This document shows positions 17,076 through 25,664 of a DNA stretch of 42,153 nt, piece by piece. A program made the position numbers and the translations under genes. A model generated the notes under the pieces. The model was not told where the DNA came from, made no database searches, and worked only from the letters and a program-made list of their open reading frames with translations. Source of the DNA: Chloroflexota bacterium (GTDB lineage Bacteria > Chloroflexota > Dehalococcoidia > Bin125); contig JAPPJZ010000069.1 in the NCBI GenBank assembly GCA_028874365.1, positions 1 through 42,153 on the forward strand, in the 5' to 3' direction. Positions within the stretch are counted from its first letter, which is position 1; every line of letters begins with the position of its first letter.

Positions 17076-17675
17076 TCAGTCCCTGAAGACGCTGCGGTTG
17101 GTGGGTTCCAGGGAGCTGCGCGAGTTGCCGGTCGCCATGCGGAGGAAGTAGATCAGCCCGCCGGCGACGGCGATCCCGATCAGGATGGCGATTGTCCAGA
17201 GCACCAGCGCCTGGCTGGACTTCGCGGAGACCGGCACCTCGCTCGGGTCTCCCTCGACGGGACCCAGAGTGTGGTCGACGCTGAAGTTGTACGACGAGGC
17301 CACATCAATGCTCTCGCCCTCGCCGAGCAGGCGCACTCGGTAGTGCACTTCGAGGGGGCCGTCGCCCTCCGCGTGGATCGGAACGACCAGGGTGCGCTGG
17401 CTGTAGGTGGAGATCCTGGGATGTCCGTCGTCGACCCCGTGGCCGGCGCCATCGGTGACCTCGACGTGGTGAACTCCCCTGACCTGGGCCAGCGGGCGGT
17501 CGAAGGTGAGGATTAGCTGGTGCGGCGCCTCGGCAACGGTCGAGCCGCGTTCGGGCTCTTCCTGGATCAGGTAGTCGCTCGCCCCGGTCGGGCTGAGCAG
17601 GGCCAGCGTCGCGGCTGCGGCGAGGGCGCCCACCAGGGCCAGTAATGCTCCGAGGGTTCGAAGGCGGAAGCTCAT
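17076..17675 (-). CDS. CopC-like domain protein, membrane anchored
   Basis: 199 residues: a signal sequence (FRLRTLGALLALVGALAAAA), one CopC-like immunoglobulin-type domain (about 40-140; EPERGSTVAEAPHQLILTFD matches the family's first strands) and a C-terminal TM helix (LWTIAILIGIAVAGGLIYFL) with a short cytoplasmic tail. Two copper features of classical CopC appear absent: the mature N-terminus reads ASDYL without the N-terminal His, and the late DGH-type ligand segment reads VASSYNFSV. A structural or binding role other than copper is possible. The ATG at 17675 was chosen over the longer frame because GGAGAG lies 6 bases upstream. Confidence 0.78.
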   Translation of the reverse strand: MSFRLRTLGALLALVGALAAAATLALLSPTGASDYLIQEEPERGSTVAEAPHQLILTFDRPLAQVRGVHHVEVTDGAGHGVDDGHPRISTYSQRTLVVPIHAEGDGPLEVHYRVRLLGEGESIDVASSYNFSVDHTLGPVEGDPSEVPVSAKSSQALVLWTIAILIGIAVAGGLIYFLRMATGNSRSSLEPTNRSVFRD

Positions 17676-17725
17676 GTGCAACTCTCCGACACTGATCCTA
17701 CGAACGGATCGCGTTGCCGACAAGG

Positions 17726-18871
17726 TCAAACATGCGGGTCGAGCACGATTCTGGGTACTCGAGCGGCAATGCTGGTGAAGATCTCGTAAGGGATGGTGCC
17801 CAGCCGGCGGGCGAGGTCCCAGGCGCTGATCGAATCCTGGCCATCGTGTCCGATGATGGTCACGATGTCTCCGACATTGGCTTGGGGGATGTCGGTCAGG
17901 TCGATCATCGTGGTGTCCATGCAGATCGCGCCTCGAATGGGCGCGCGTTGACCCGCGACGAGCAGTTCACCACCTGGCGAGAGCGCGCGACGCAGACCGT
18001 CGGCGTAGCCGGATCCGATGACACCAATCCGTGAGTCGTGCTCGGCCGTCCAGAGCCCGCCGTAGGACACCGATTCTCCTCGGCGGACGCGGCGAACAGA
18101 CAGCAGCCGACTGCGCCAGGAGAGCACCGGGCGCAGTCGCCCGGCCATTGGATGGTCGAGTTCCGGCGCCGGGTCCATTCCGTACAGCGCGATGCCGGCG
18201 CGAACGAAGTCGAGCGCGGTCTCAGGGTGGTTGAACGTCGCGGCCGATGCTGCGGCATGACGCAGCGGCGCAGCTATCCGGTCGGCGGCTTTCTGAAATC
18301 GCCGGAAAGCGTCGAGCGTTTCCGTGCGTTCGGGACTTCCTGCGTTGGGGAAGTGGGTGAAGACCGCCTCGAGCGTGAGGCGCTGTCGGCTGTGCACCGC
18401 TTCGGCGAGCGCTTTGGCGTCGTCGGGTGGGCGGCCGTAGCGGTGCATACCGGCGTCGAGGTTGAGGTGGACTCGGATGTCGGCATCCGCGTCCTGTGCA
18501 GCGTCAGAGAGGCGGGCGGCCGTCTCCTTGGAGTCGGCGACCGCTGCGATATCGAAGCTGGCGATGGAGGGTGGGTCGGCTTCCAGGACCGGTCCCAGAC
18601 AGATGATGTCGGCGTCGATGCCGGCCTGCCGGAGCTCGACGGCCTCGTTGACGGTGAAAACGCACAGGCGCGATGCTCCAGCCTCGATCGCGGCGCGGGC
18701 GATCGGGATGGCGCCGTGGCCGTAGGCGTCGGCTTTGACGACCGCTGCGAGTTCGGCCGGGGAGGCCTGTTGTCGGAGGATGCCGACGTTCTGACGCAGC
18801 GCGGTGAGGTCGATCTCGGCCCAATTCGTGGATGAGGTCGCAGGCATAGACGGGTCCGATAGCCGTGACAT
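17726..18871 (-). CDS. alr: Alanine racemase
   Basis: A PLP enzyme that interconverts L- and D-alanine, providing D-Ala for peptidoglycan. The 381 residues fit the family. VVKADAYGHG (about residues 44-53) carries the PLP lysine; SVSYGG carries the catalytic tyrosine of the opposite subunit; GSGYADGLRR and RGAICMDTTMIDLTD are typical C-terminal domain segments. The ATG at 18871 has no clear ribosome binding site; an alternative ATG lies at 18847. It diverges from a peptidoglycan-active lytic transglycosylase, so two cell-wall genes share this promoter region. It is 50 bases upstream of the CopC-like gene on the same strand. Confidence 0.95.
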   Translation of the reverse strand: MSRLSDPSMPATSSTNWAEIDLTALRQNVGILRQQASPAELAAVVKADAYGHGAIPIARAAIEAGASRLCVFTVNEAVELRQAGIDADIICLGPVLEADPPSIASFDIAAVADSKETAARLSDAAQDADADIRVHLNLDAGMHRYGRPPDDAKALAEAVHSRQRLTLEAVFTHFPNAGSPERTETLDAFRRFQKAADRIAAPLRHAAASAATFNHPETALDFVRAGIALYGMDPAPELDHPMAGRLRPVLSWRSRLLSVRRVRRGESVSYGGLWTAEHDSRIGVIGSGYADGLRRALSPGGELLVAGQRAPIRGAICMDTTMIDLTDIPQANVGDIVTIIGHDGQDSISAWDLARRLGTIPYEIFTSIAARVPRIVLDPHV

Positions 18872-18916
18872 GGGGGTACAGTGTGGGCAGGCGTCGGCGG
18901 GGCTCCCGGGAACGTT

Positions 18917-21247
18917 GTGATACTAGCCGTAGTGGCTGACGCTGCTCGACTTCTCCGTCCCAGCTTGCTCACCTTGATCGCGCTGATCTGTTGCGCCTCC
19001 GTGCTCGTTGTTGCCTGCTCTGGTGGCGACGAAGAACAGCTCGAAGAAGAAGCGCCTGCACCGCAAGCGCAGAGCCGTCCGCCACCTCCGGCGCAGCCAG
19101 CCGCAGCACAGGAGCAACAGACGGCCGAACCGAGTCAGATTGAACGCACGCGGATCGATCCCGTGGCGCTGCTGATGTCCGAGGCGGCCGCGCTCGAGCA
19201 CAACGGCTACTGGGAGCAGGCGCTGGCGGTTCGCGATTCAGCGATCGCTGCGGGCGAAGCGCTGAGCGCTGAGGCGTTGAACTCGCTGAGGCTGGATCGG
19301 GTGCGTCTGTTGCTGCGCCTTGAGCGTCCGGCGGACGCGCAGCAGGCGCTCGCAGAGATTGGCGGGTCTCTGAGCGCCGACGCGACGCGCCGGCACGCCC
19401 TGTTGCATGCTCGGGCGGCGCTGATGCTTGCGCAAGCGGACGTCGCGGTCGCTGCGCTGAGTGAGTATGTCAACTCGGACAGTCCAGCCTGGGCGGTGAT
19501 CGCGCTCGAGATCGCGAGAACGCTGCAGAGCGCGGGCCGAGGGGCCGAGGCGCTGGAATGGGCTGAGCGCGCATTAGGCGGTTCTCTGCCTGCGCAGGAC
19601 CGGTTGCGCGCCCTTCACGTTGCTGCCACCGAACTGGACATCGCCGGGGACACGGAACGTGCATTGCATCGATATGCCGAGCTCCTCCGCGACTCGCCGT
19701 GGCGCGATGATCAGGCGGCGGCGTTGAGCCGAATCGGCGCGCTGCAATCGGCGCAGGGCGACACGTCGGCGGCGCAGAAGGCTTGGACCAGGTTGGTCAG
19801 CGAGTACCGGGAGTATGCGGAGAGTTCGGACGCGCTCAGCCTTCTGCTCGACTCCGGCGCGGACATCGATCACCTGACGATCGGGATTATCCGTTTCCAT
19901 GAGGAGCGTTATGCGGATGCCCGCAGCGCGATGCTGAACGTGCTGGGCTCGTCGGGCGTACTGAGCGAGCAGGTGGCGGGAGAGTTCTACATCGCGGCGA
20001 TTCATCAGCGGAACGATGATCTGGCGAGCGCGGCGCTGGGATATGCGGCGGTGATCGGTCGTGACGCGTCGGATCCGCTGGCGGCGGAGTCGGCAATGCG
20101 GCTGGCCGATTTCGCGATCGCCGCTGGCGATCAGCTCACGGCGGAGGCGCACTGGCGTCGGGTGATGCTGGAGCATCCTGGGCACGAGCGGGCAGTCGAG
20201 GCCGCCCGGCGCTGGGCGTCGTTGGCGACGGCGCGGGGTCAGTGGTTGGACGCGGCGCAGCGCTTCCGCGATGCCGCCAACAGCGGCGCCGACTTCTGGA
20301 GCGACCAGATACGCCAGGAACTGTTGCTCTGGTCGGCGTTGATGTATCGCGAGGCCGGCGATCTCGAGACCGGGATCGACCTGGCCAAGAAGGTGGTGGA
20401 GATCAGTCCTGTCGGCTACTACGCGCTGCGCGCGGCGGAGGTGTTCGAGCTGGAGACGATCGAGTTGATGGAGCTGTCGACCGACGAATGGCTGGCGCGT
20501 TTGACCGGGGAGACCAACCCGACCCAGCTCGATATTGGAACTGTGTCGCAATGGCAGGCCGCGCGGGACCTGCGGATGGGCGGGTTCGATGAGCTCGCGG
20601 ATCGAATGCTGCTCGCGCTGATCGAGGAGCTTGCGGGCGATCCGTGGGCGCTCACGGATGCGGCGGCATATATGTCCGATCGTGGGGAATTCTCCGCGTC
20701 GGCGCGAGCGGCGGAACGCGTGTTGGGGGTCTTCGGGCTGGACTGGACCGAGGCGCCTCCGGCATTGCTGCGGCTGGCGTATCCGCAGCCCTGGACGGAC
20801 GTAATGAGTCTGCATGCGACGGCAGAGGGCGTCGATCCGTTGCTGCTCTGGTCGCTGATTCGACGCGAGAGCTTCTACGAATCGGAGGCACGGGGACTGG
20901 CAGGCGAGGTCGGCCTGACACAGGTGATCCCGTTGACCGGGTCGGACATCGCCGCCGGACTGGGGATCGAGTATCAGCACGACGACCTGGTCCGACCCGA
21001 ACTGGCGATCCGTTTTGGCGCGTGGTACTTGAAGCGTCAACTGGAGGGATTCTCCGACGAGCCGGTCATGGCGCTGGCGGCGTACAACGCCGGTCCGGGC
21101 AATGCCGCCCGCTGGGAGGATGCGGCGGCGCTGCGCGGAGCGGACGGATTCCTGGCGGCGCTGGACTTCAATTCGACTAGAATGTATGTTCAGTATGTCA
21201 TTGAAACGTTGGCCGTGTACCAAGCGCTGGCGGAGGCCGACCGATGA
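18917..21247 (+). CDS. Lytic transglycosylase lipoprotein with helical-repeat domain
   Basis: About 776 residues. A lipoprotein signal (TLIALICCASVLVVAC, lipobox VVAC) is followed by a Glu/Gln/Pro linker, a long TPR-like helical superhelix (about 80-610) and a C-terminal SLT domain. The SLT domain has the catalytic glutamate in WSLIRRESFY, then EVGLTQVIP and ALAAYNAGPGNAARW, the standard lysozyme-like motifs. The layout resembles Slt70: a soluble helical ring attached to the muramidase-like domain that cuts peptidoglycan with 1,6-anhydro product. The start is uncertain: GTG at 18881, 18917 or 18932 are all in frame; 18917 was chosen because GGGAA lies close upstream. Confidence 0.88.
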   Translation: MILAVVADAARLLRPSLLTLIALICCASVLVVACSGGDEEQLEEEAPAPQAQSRPPPPAQPAAAQEQQTAEPSQIERTRIDPVALLMSEAAALEHNGYWEQALAVRDSAIAAGEALSAEALNSLRLDRVRLLLRLERPADAQQALAEIGGSLSADATRRHALLHARAALMLAQADVAVAALSEYVNSDSPAWAVIALEIARTLQSAGRGAEALEWAERALGGSLPAQDRLRALHVAATELDIAGDTERALHRYAELLRDSPWRDDQAAALSRIGALQSAQGDTSAAQKAWTRLVSEYREYAESSDALSLLLDSGADIDHLTIGIIRFHEERYADARSAMLNVLGSSGVLSEQVAGEFYIAAIHQRNDDLASAALGYAAVIGRDASDPLAAESAMRLADFAIAAGDQLTAEAHWRRVMLEHPGHERAVEAARRWASLATARGQWLDAAQRFRDAANSGADFWSDQIRQELLLWSALMYREAGDLETGIDLAKKVVEISPVGYYALRAAEVFELETIELMELSTDEWLARLTGETNPTQLDIGTVSQWQAARDLRMGGFDELADRMLLALIEELAGDPWALTDAAAYMSDRGEFSASARAAERVLGVFGLDWTEAPPALLRLAYPQPWTDVMSLHATAEGVDPLLLWSLIRRESFYESEARGLAGEVGLTQVIPLTGSDIAAGLGIEYQHDDLVRPELAIRFGAWYLKRQLEGFSDEPVMALAAYNAGPGNAARWEDAAALRGADGFLAALDFNSTRMYVQYVIETLAVYQALAEADR

Positions 21248-21311
21248 CCGGGTGCCGGTTGAGCGCCGATCTACGCAGTCCAGGCAACGCGGATGGAATC
21301 AGGGGCTGGCG

Positions 21312-21317
21312 TATACT
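21312..21317 (+). promoter_or_regulatory. Possible -10 element for the rpmH operon
   Basis: TATACT at 21312-21317, about 65 bases before rpmH. No convincing -35 is seen 16-18 bases upstream, so this is only a candidate. Confidence 0.3.
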
Positions 21318-21385
21318 GTTGGGTACTTGTCCTACTGCTCCGCGTTGACCGGGCCCGTGTGTCCCGTGATGTGTCGAGGGAGATG

Positions 21386-21526
21386 ATGCCGAAACGCACC
21401 TACCAACCGAAACGGATTCCGCGCAAGCGGGAACATGGATTCCGCAAGCGAATGTCATCCCGTGGGGGACGCGCCGTGATCAAGCGTCGCCGATCCCGCG
21501 GCCGGCGGCGGTTGACCGTCGTCTGA
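21386..21526 (+). CDS. rpmH: 50S ribosomal protein L34
   Basis: A 46-residue, highly basic protein with the family pattern [19 protein letters not shown], then [13 protein letters not shown] and [10 protein letters not shown]34 is a small exit-tunnel-side protein of the large subunit. The ATG at 21386 gives the standard N-terminus; an ATG directly before it (21383) would add one Met, and GAGGGAG lies at 21376-21382. It is followed by rnpA, the universal rpmH-rnpA pairing. dnaA, which often lies just upstream of rpmH, is absent here; a transglycosylase gene takes that place. Confidence 0.97.
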   Translation: MPKRTYQPKRIPRKREHGFRKRMSSRGGRAVIKRRRSRGRRRLTVV

Positions 21527-21571
21527 GCACGTTTCGATCCGAATCCATGTTGGACCGCGCGCTCAGGCCGC

Positions 21572-21997
21572 GTGAAGCACCAACGAACGATGCGTGGTGA
21601 CCAACGACTACGACGGAAGTCGGACTTCGATGCCGTGTTCCGAGAGGGCATCTTGCGCTCGAGCGGGGTGCTGGCCGTTCGAGCCAGGCAACGCGACGTC
21701 GAGTCCGCTGAGCTTCCCTGCCGGTTCGGGTTCGCCGTGAGCAAGCGCATGGGCGGGGCAGTGGTGAGGAACCGAATCCGTCGGCGGCTACGCGCGTCGG
21801 CGCGTCGGCTGAACGTCGAAGGCGGTTGCCGTGGTCTTGATGTCGTAGTGATCACACGTCAAGGGGCAGCGGAAGCGGATTTCGCCCGGCTGGATCACAC
21901 ACTCCAGCGGCTGATCATGGATTCGGCCAATCGGCTTTCCGGCGGGCGTTCGGCGGGTGACCACATTCCAGCTGCCGAGATGAGAGGTGAGCGTTGA
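21572..21997 (+). CDS. rnpA: Ribonuclease P protein component
   Basis: The protein subunit of RNase P, which assists the catalytic RNA in trimming tRNA 5' ends. About 141 residues. It shows the family order: LRRKSDFDAVFREG near the N-terminus, RFGFAVSKRMGGAVVRN and the RNR motif in VVRNRIRRRLR. GTG 21572 is the listed start; ATG at 21590 is a reasonable alternative (MRGDQRLRRKSDF). The C-terminal 30 residues are an unconserved extension. The stop overlaps the TTG start of yidD. Confidence 0.93.
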   Translation: MKHQRTMRGDQRLRRKSDFDAVFREGILRSSGVLAVRARQRDVESAELPCRFGFAVSKRMGGAVVRNRIRRRLRASARRLNVEGGCRGLDVVVITRQGAAEADFARLDHTLQRLIMDSANRLSGGRSAGDHIPAAEMRGER

Positions 21998-22308
21998 AGC
22001 GAGTGGGGCTTGCTGTCCTGGCACAATCCGTGAGCCGCTCTGCCAGTCGGCTGGCGATTCTCCTGCTGCGTGGATATCAGGCCGTGCTGTCGCCGGTGTT
22101 CGCGGGGCTTGGATCTCAGTGCCGTTTCGAGCCGTCCTGCTCGCAGTACATGATTGACGCGGTCCAGGCGCGCGGCGCGGTCGTGGGTGTGGGCTTGGGA
22201 ATATGGCGGGTGCTGCGTTGTAACCCGTTCAACCGCGGCGGGTACGATCCAGCGCCAACGGTCGAAGAGGCCAGTCATGGTCAGGATGTTTCACGTGAAA
22301 CAATCTGA
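21994..22308 (+). CDS. yidD: Membrane protein insertion efficiency factor YidD
   Basis: A small protein with the YidD signature GLGSQCRFEPSCSQYMIDAV and LRCNPFNRGGYDPAP. YidD family members assist YidC-dependent membrane protein insertion and lie between rnpA and yidC in most bacteria, as here. It starts with TTG at 21994, overlapping the rnpA stop, with AGGTGA at 21984-21989. At 104 residues it is longer than usual: the last 10 or so residues (ending VSRETI) run through the start of the next gene and through the parS site, so that tail may have no function. Confidence 0.93.
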   Translation: MKRVGLAVLAQSVSRSASRLAILLLRGYQAVLSPVFAGLGSQCRFEPSCSQYMIDAVQARGAVVGVGLGIWRVLRCNPFNRGGYDPAPTVEEASHGQDVSRETI

Positions 22309-23485
22309 CCGCTCAAGCCGCCGTCGCTGGCTATTGTCGGTCCTCTTGCTTGTGATCCCCGTCCTCGTTGCCTGCGACGTCGCCGATCAACCGGACGGTT
22401 GGGCTGCGCCGACGCCCGACCCCGTTGAACCGGAAACGCAGTTGCTCGCCCCGACCGGGGAGAAGACGGTGGTCGCGCTGCGCCTGGTGGACGGCAACTT
22501 CGGCGCGGCCGCCTGGCAGTTCCCCGACGATGACGGCAATTTCCCGGGTCTTGACGTCGAGATTGAGCCGGAAGCCTTCTATGCCGACCCGGTCTGGGTG
22601 GAATCGACCGATGAATGGCTGTTGGCGGGCTACTCGGACGGCGTGCTCTACGCGGTTCGCCGTGACGGTGAGTCGGCCCGCGTTGTCTTCGACAGCGAGG
22701 CGCGTTTGGTAGCAGATCTGGTGGTGGACGGCTCGAGGGTGTACTTGGCCGATACGTCGTACCGGGTCTATGCAGTTGACATCGAGCAGCCGGGCGAACC
22801 GGTCTGGACCTGGAGCGGTGAGTCAGAACTGCAGATCTGGGGAGGGCCGGCGTTGGCCGACACCGATCGCGGGCGGCTGCTCATCGTGGCTGGGCTGGAT
22901 GGCCGCGTCACGGCAATCAATGTTGACGGTGCTCAGGCCGGTACAGAAGCCTGGCAGGTCGAGATTGAGAGCGGGATTGCGGGCGCGGTCAGCGCCTCGG
23001 ACGGTTTGGTCTACGTCGGCGGGCTGGACCGCTCGCTGTACGGTCTGGACGCTGCGACGGGGGGATTGGTGTGGGTGGCCGAAGCGTCGCACTGGCTCTG
23101 GGGCACTCCGTTGATCCACGACGGCGTGATGTACGTGACGGATCTGCGTGGGAACGTCTATGCCTTCGACACGCGCACCGGAGCGAAGCGCTGGCTGGAG
23201 CCGTACGGGGCCGACGATCGGATCCGCGCGCAACCGCTTTTGGTCGAGCGGGAGGACGGAAGTGGCGATGGGATCCTCGTACTGGTCGCTCGCGGCGGCA
23301 TGATTCATCAACTCAACGCAGCGGACGGTTCGCTGCTGAGGCAGTTTCGCCTTGAGGGGGCGAAGGACCTGATGGCGAACGCGATCCTGCGCGAAGACCG
23401 GATTCTGGTCAGCGACGAGGACGGCTCGCTCTACGCCGTGTTGCTCGGCGCCAACCAGGCCGTGAAGCTGTACCCGCAGAACTGA
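22277..23485 (+). CDS. Beta-propeller lipoprotein, BamB/PQQ-repeat type
   Basis: 402 residues from ATG 22277, chosen because GAAGAGG lies 6 bases upstream and MVRMFHVKQ opens a lipoprotein signal (WLLSVLLLVIPVLVAC). The mature protein is a PQQ-like propeller: units such as VYLADTSYRVYAVDI, VYVGGLDRSLYGLDAATGGLVW, MYVTDLRGNVYAFDTRTGAKRW and ILVSDEDGSLYAVLLG are repeated blades. Its place between yidD and yidC is unusual for such a gene; in Gram-negatives BamB helps outer-membrane protein assembly, so a role around membrane insertion is an inference. Its first 32 bases overlap yidD, and the overlap contains a perfect parS site. Confidence 0.85.
   Translation: MVRMFHVKQSDRSSRRRWLLSVLLLVIPVLVACDVADQPDGWAAPTPDPVEPETQLLAPTGEKTVVALRLVDGNFGAAAWQFPDDDGNFPGLDVEIEPEAFYADPVWVESTDEWLLAGYSDGVLYAVRRDGESARVVFDSEARLVADLVVDGSRVYLADTSYRVYAVDIEQPGEPVWTWSGESELQIWGGPALADTDRGRLLIVAGLDGRVTAINVDGAQAGTEAWQVEIESGIAGAVSASDGLVYVGGLDRSLYGLDAATGGLVWVAEASHWLWGTPLIHDGVMYVTDLRGNVYAFDTRTGAKRWLEPYGADDRIRAQPLLVEREDGSGDGILVLVARGGMIHQLNAADGSLLRQFRLEGAKDLMANAILREDRILVSDEDGSLYAVLLGANQAVKLYPQN
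22287..22302. promoter_or_regulatory. parS centromere-like site
   Basis: The exact 16-mer TGTTTCACGTGAAACA, the canonical ParB-binding parS sequence, lying in the overlap of yidD and the propeller lipoprotein, where it encodes the FHVK part of MFHVKQ. parA and parB lie about 3.4 kb downstream. I found only this copy in the window. Confidence 0.93.
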
Positions 23486-23491
23486 TCGACG

Positions 23492-24460
23492 ATGGACATA
23501 CTCGACTTCATCTGGAACGACATACTGATCGGCCCGATCATGAACGGGCTGATCGTGATCGCTCACGCGGTAGACGACAACTACGGCGTCGCGATCATCC
23601 TGTTCACGCTGATCGTGCGGGTGGTGACGTATCCGCTGACGCTGCGCCAGCTGCGGGCGACGCGCTCGATGCAGGAGATGCAGCCGCGGATGCAGGAGAT
23701 CCAGAAGAAATACAAGGATCCGAAACGCCGCCAGGAAGAGTTGATGAAGGTCTACCGCGAGGCGGGCTTCAATCCGCTCGGTTGTCTCTGGCCGTTGCTC
23801 GTGCAGATGCCGATCTGGATCGCGCTCTACCAGGTATTGCGGCGGACGCTGGGCGATACTCCGGAGCAGCTGTTGCGGTTGTCCAGCGACCTGTATGACT
23901 GGGCCTACATCACGTCCGCGATCCCGATCAACCGCGATTTCCTGTTCTGGGACCTGGGATCGTCGTCGTTGGAGCAGTCGTTGCCGCTCGCGATCATGGT
24001 CGGCGCCACGGCGTACATCCAGCAGAAGGTGTCGACCGCGCGGATGGGTCCGCGGGATGAGCGATCAGAGTCGATGAACCGCACGATGCTCTGGATGATG
24101 CCGTTCATGTTCGGCTTTTTCACGCTGCAGGTGCCGGCCGGGTTGGGACTGTACTGGCTGGTGACCTCGATCTTTACGATTCTGACGTCTTACTACTACT
24201 ACTTCTACCGGCAGGGTCTGAAGTGGTCGTGGAAATGGCTGCTGTCGTCCGAACCGCTGCCGGCACCCGCCGCGGCAGTAGCGGCAGCGGGCGGTGGCAC
24301 CGTGGCGGTCGAGGCCAACGCTGAATCGATCGAGGACGCCGAGCCGGCTATCCCAGGCGGGGAAGACGGACAAGCGCAGCAGGAGCGTACGCAACGACGA
24401 CAGACAAGCGCGGCGCGTCGCCGCCGGCAGAGACGCCGGCGTGCGAACCGATCGCGATGA
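23492..24460 (+). CDS. yidC: Membrane protein insertase YidC/Oxa1
   Basis: 322 residues. It lacks the large periplasmic domain of the E. coli protein, so it is the short Gram-positive/Oxa1 type. Features: GVAIILFTLIVRVVTYPLTL, with the positively charged groove arginine in IVRVVTYPL; a cytoplasmic coiled-coil hairpin MQPRMQEIQKKYKDPKRRQE; GCLWPLLVQMPIWIALYQVL; and the late helices MMPFMFGFFTLQVPAGLGLY. The C-terminal tail (last 35 or so residues) is rich in Arg and Gln (RRRRQRRRRANRSR-like), which could touch the ribosome; this is inference. It begins 6 bases after the propeller gene and is followed by jag, the usual order. Confidence 0.96.
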   Translation: MDILDFIWNDILIGPIMNGLIVIAHAVDDNYGVAIILFTLIVRVVTYPLTLRQLRATRSMQEMQPRMQEIQKKYKDPKRRQEELMKVYREAGFNPLGCLWPLLVQMPIWIALYQVLRRTLGDTPEQLLRLSSDLYDWAYITSAIPINRDFLFWDLGSSSLEQSLPLAIMVGATAYIQQKVSTARMGPRDERSESMNRTMLWMMPFMFGFFTLQVPAGLGLYWLVTSIFTILTSYYYYFYRQGLKWSWKWLLSSEPLPAPAAAVAAAGGGTVAVEANAESIEDAEPAIPGGEDGQAQQERTQRRQTSAARRRRQRRRRANRSR

Positions 24461-24542
24461 GAGGAATGTAACGGGCCAGTCGCCGGTGCGGTGAGCGAGC
24501 GATCGGCGCGGTCCGACATCTGCAACAGTTGGAGAAGTGGCC

Positions 24543-25613
24543 ATGGCGAACAGGGATGCGATCGAACAGGCAGGCCGGACCGTGGACGATGCCGTCCAGG
24601 AGGCATTGCGCAAGCTCGGAATGAGTCGAGCGCAGGTCGACGTCGAGGTTCTGCAGGAGGGTCGGACTGGAATTCTGGGCATCGGACACGCGCAGTCGCT
24701 GGTCCGGGTCACACCCCGTGGAGGCCGCGGCGGTTCCGGCGGCGGTTCGGGGGCGCCCGCATTGCCGCGGATCGACGACTATTCCGATCTCACGGAGATA
24801 GAGGGCGGTACGCAGCCCGAGGGCGCGTCGCGCAGCGGTCGATCCGGTGGCGCCAAGCGTTCGAGTGGTAGGCGCACAGTGGTCCAACCCACAGCGCCAG
24901 AATCGACGTCGAGTTCGGACAGCCAGCAGAACGTTCAGCCCGATCATCGATCTCGGTCAAGGCCGCCTGCGGCCGCACCTGCCGCCGGCGCCCGCCGTGA
25001 TCGTGGTCGCGCGCGACAGGGTAACCGTCGCCGGGGCCGAAGCCGCGACGAGACACGCGAGCGGCAACCGGCGCGTCCGCCGATCGGCCCGTTTGAGTTG
25101 CTGGCCGATCCGGACTTCGAACCGAATGAGGACCCTCGCGAGTTCGCGGTTGAAGTGTTGACTGATATCGCCCACCAACTCGGCTTCGATGTGCTGGTCA
25201 CGGCGCGTGACCCGGAGACTCCGATGGACGGCCTGGGACACGCGAAGGCTGTGCTCGATGTGGCGCCGGCGGGAGAAGAAGACCTTGGACTGCTGATTGG
25301 CCGACACGGCGCGCACGTGGCCGCGCTGCAGTACGTGGTGAACGTGATCGTGAGCCGCGCGCTCGACGGCAACAATCCGGTCACAGTGGATGTCGACGGT
25401 TACCGGCGGCGGCGCGAGACGGCGCTCGTGGAGATGGCGCAGCGAGCGGCGACCGAGGTGCGGGAGGGAGGCGAGCCGGTCACCCTGGGGGTGATGCCGG
25501 CCGCCGAGCGTCGGATCATCCACCTGCAGTTGCAGGACGACCCGGAACTGATGACGGAGTCGCAGGGAGAGGGCCCGTCGCGTCGGGTGCGAATTCTGTA
25601 CCGTGACGAGTAG
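24543..25613 (+). CDS. jag: Jag/KhpB family RNA-binding protein (Jag_N-KH-R3H)
   Basis: 356 residues from ATG 24543, with GGAGA 7 bases upstream. The N-terminal Jag_N domain (about 1-60) includes VDDAVQEALRKLGM and VLQEGRTGILGIG. A long disordered, Arg/Ser/Pro-rich linker (about 65-200) precedes a KH domain with LIGRHGAHVAALQYVVN and a C-terminal R3H domain ending in RRIIHLQLQDDP and SRRVRILY. KhpB binds RNA and affects cell division and envelope synthesis in Firmicutes. The linker is much longer than in Bacillus. The yidC-jag pairing is conserved. Confidence 0.92.
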   Translation: MANRDAIEQAGRTVDDAVQEALRKLGMSRAQVDVEVLQEGRTGILGIGHAQSLVRVTPRGGRGGSGGGSGAPALPRIDDYSDLTEIEGGTQPEGASRSGRSGGAKRSSGRRTVVQPTAPESTSSSDSQQNVQPDHRSRSRPPAAAPAAGARRDRGRARQGNRRRGRSRDETRERQPARPPIGPFELLADPDFEPNEDPREFAVEVLTDIAHQLGFDVLVTARDPETPMDGLGHAKAVLDVAPAGEEDLGLLIGRHGAHVAALQYVVNVIVSRALDGNNPVTVDVDGYRRRRETALVEMAQRAATEVREGGEPVTLGVMPAAERRIIHLQLQDDPELMTESQGEGPSRRVRILYRDE

Positions 25614-25664
25614 TCGCCGCCAGACGACGTAACGGGTTGACCCATTATCCTCGGCGTACAGCCG

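Noticed and set aside
19574-21223. A 549-codon open frame on the - strand opposite the lytic transglycosylase
   Set aside because: The + strand gene has a signal peptide and SLT motifs; the antisense frame is Arg/Gln-rich and shows no motif.
21248-21385. A replication origin with DnaA boxes upstream of rpmH
   Set aside because: No TTATCCACA-like boxes or AT-rich unwinding stretch are visible.
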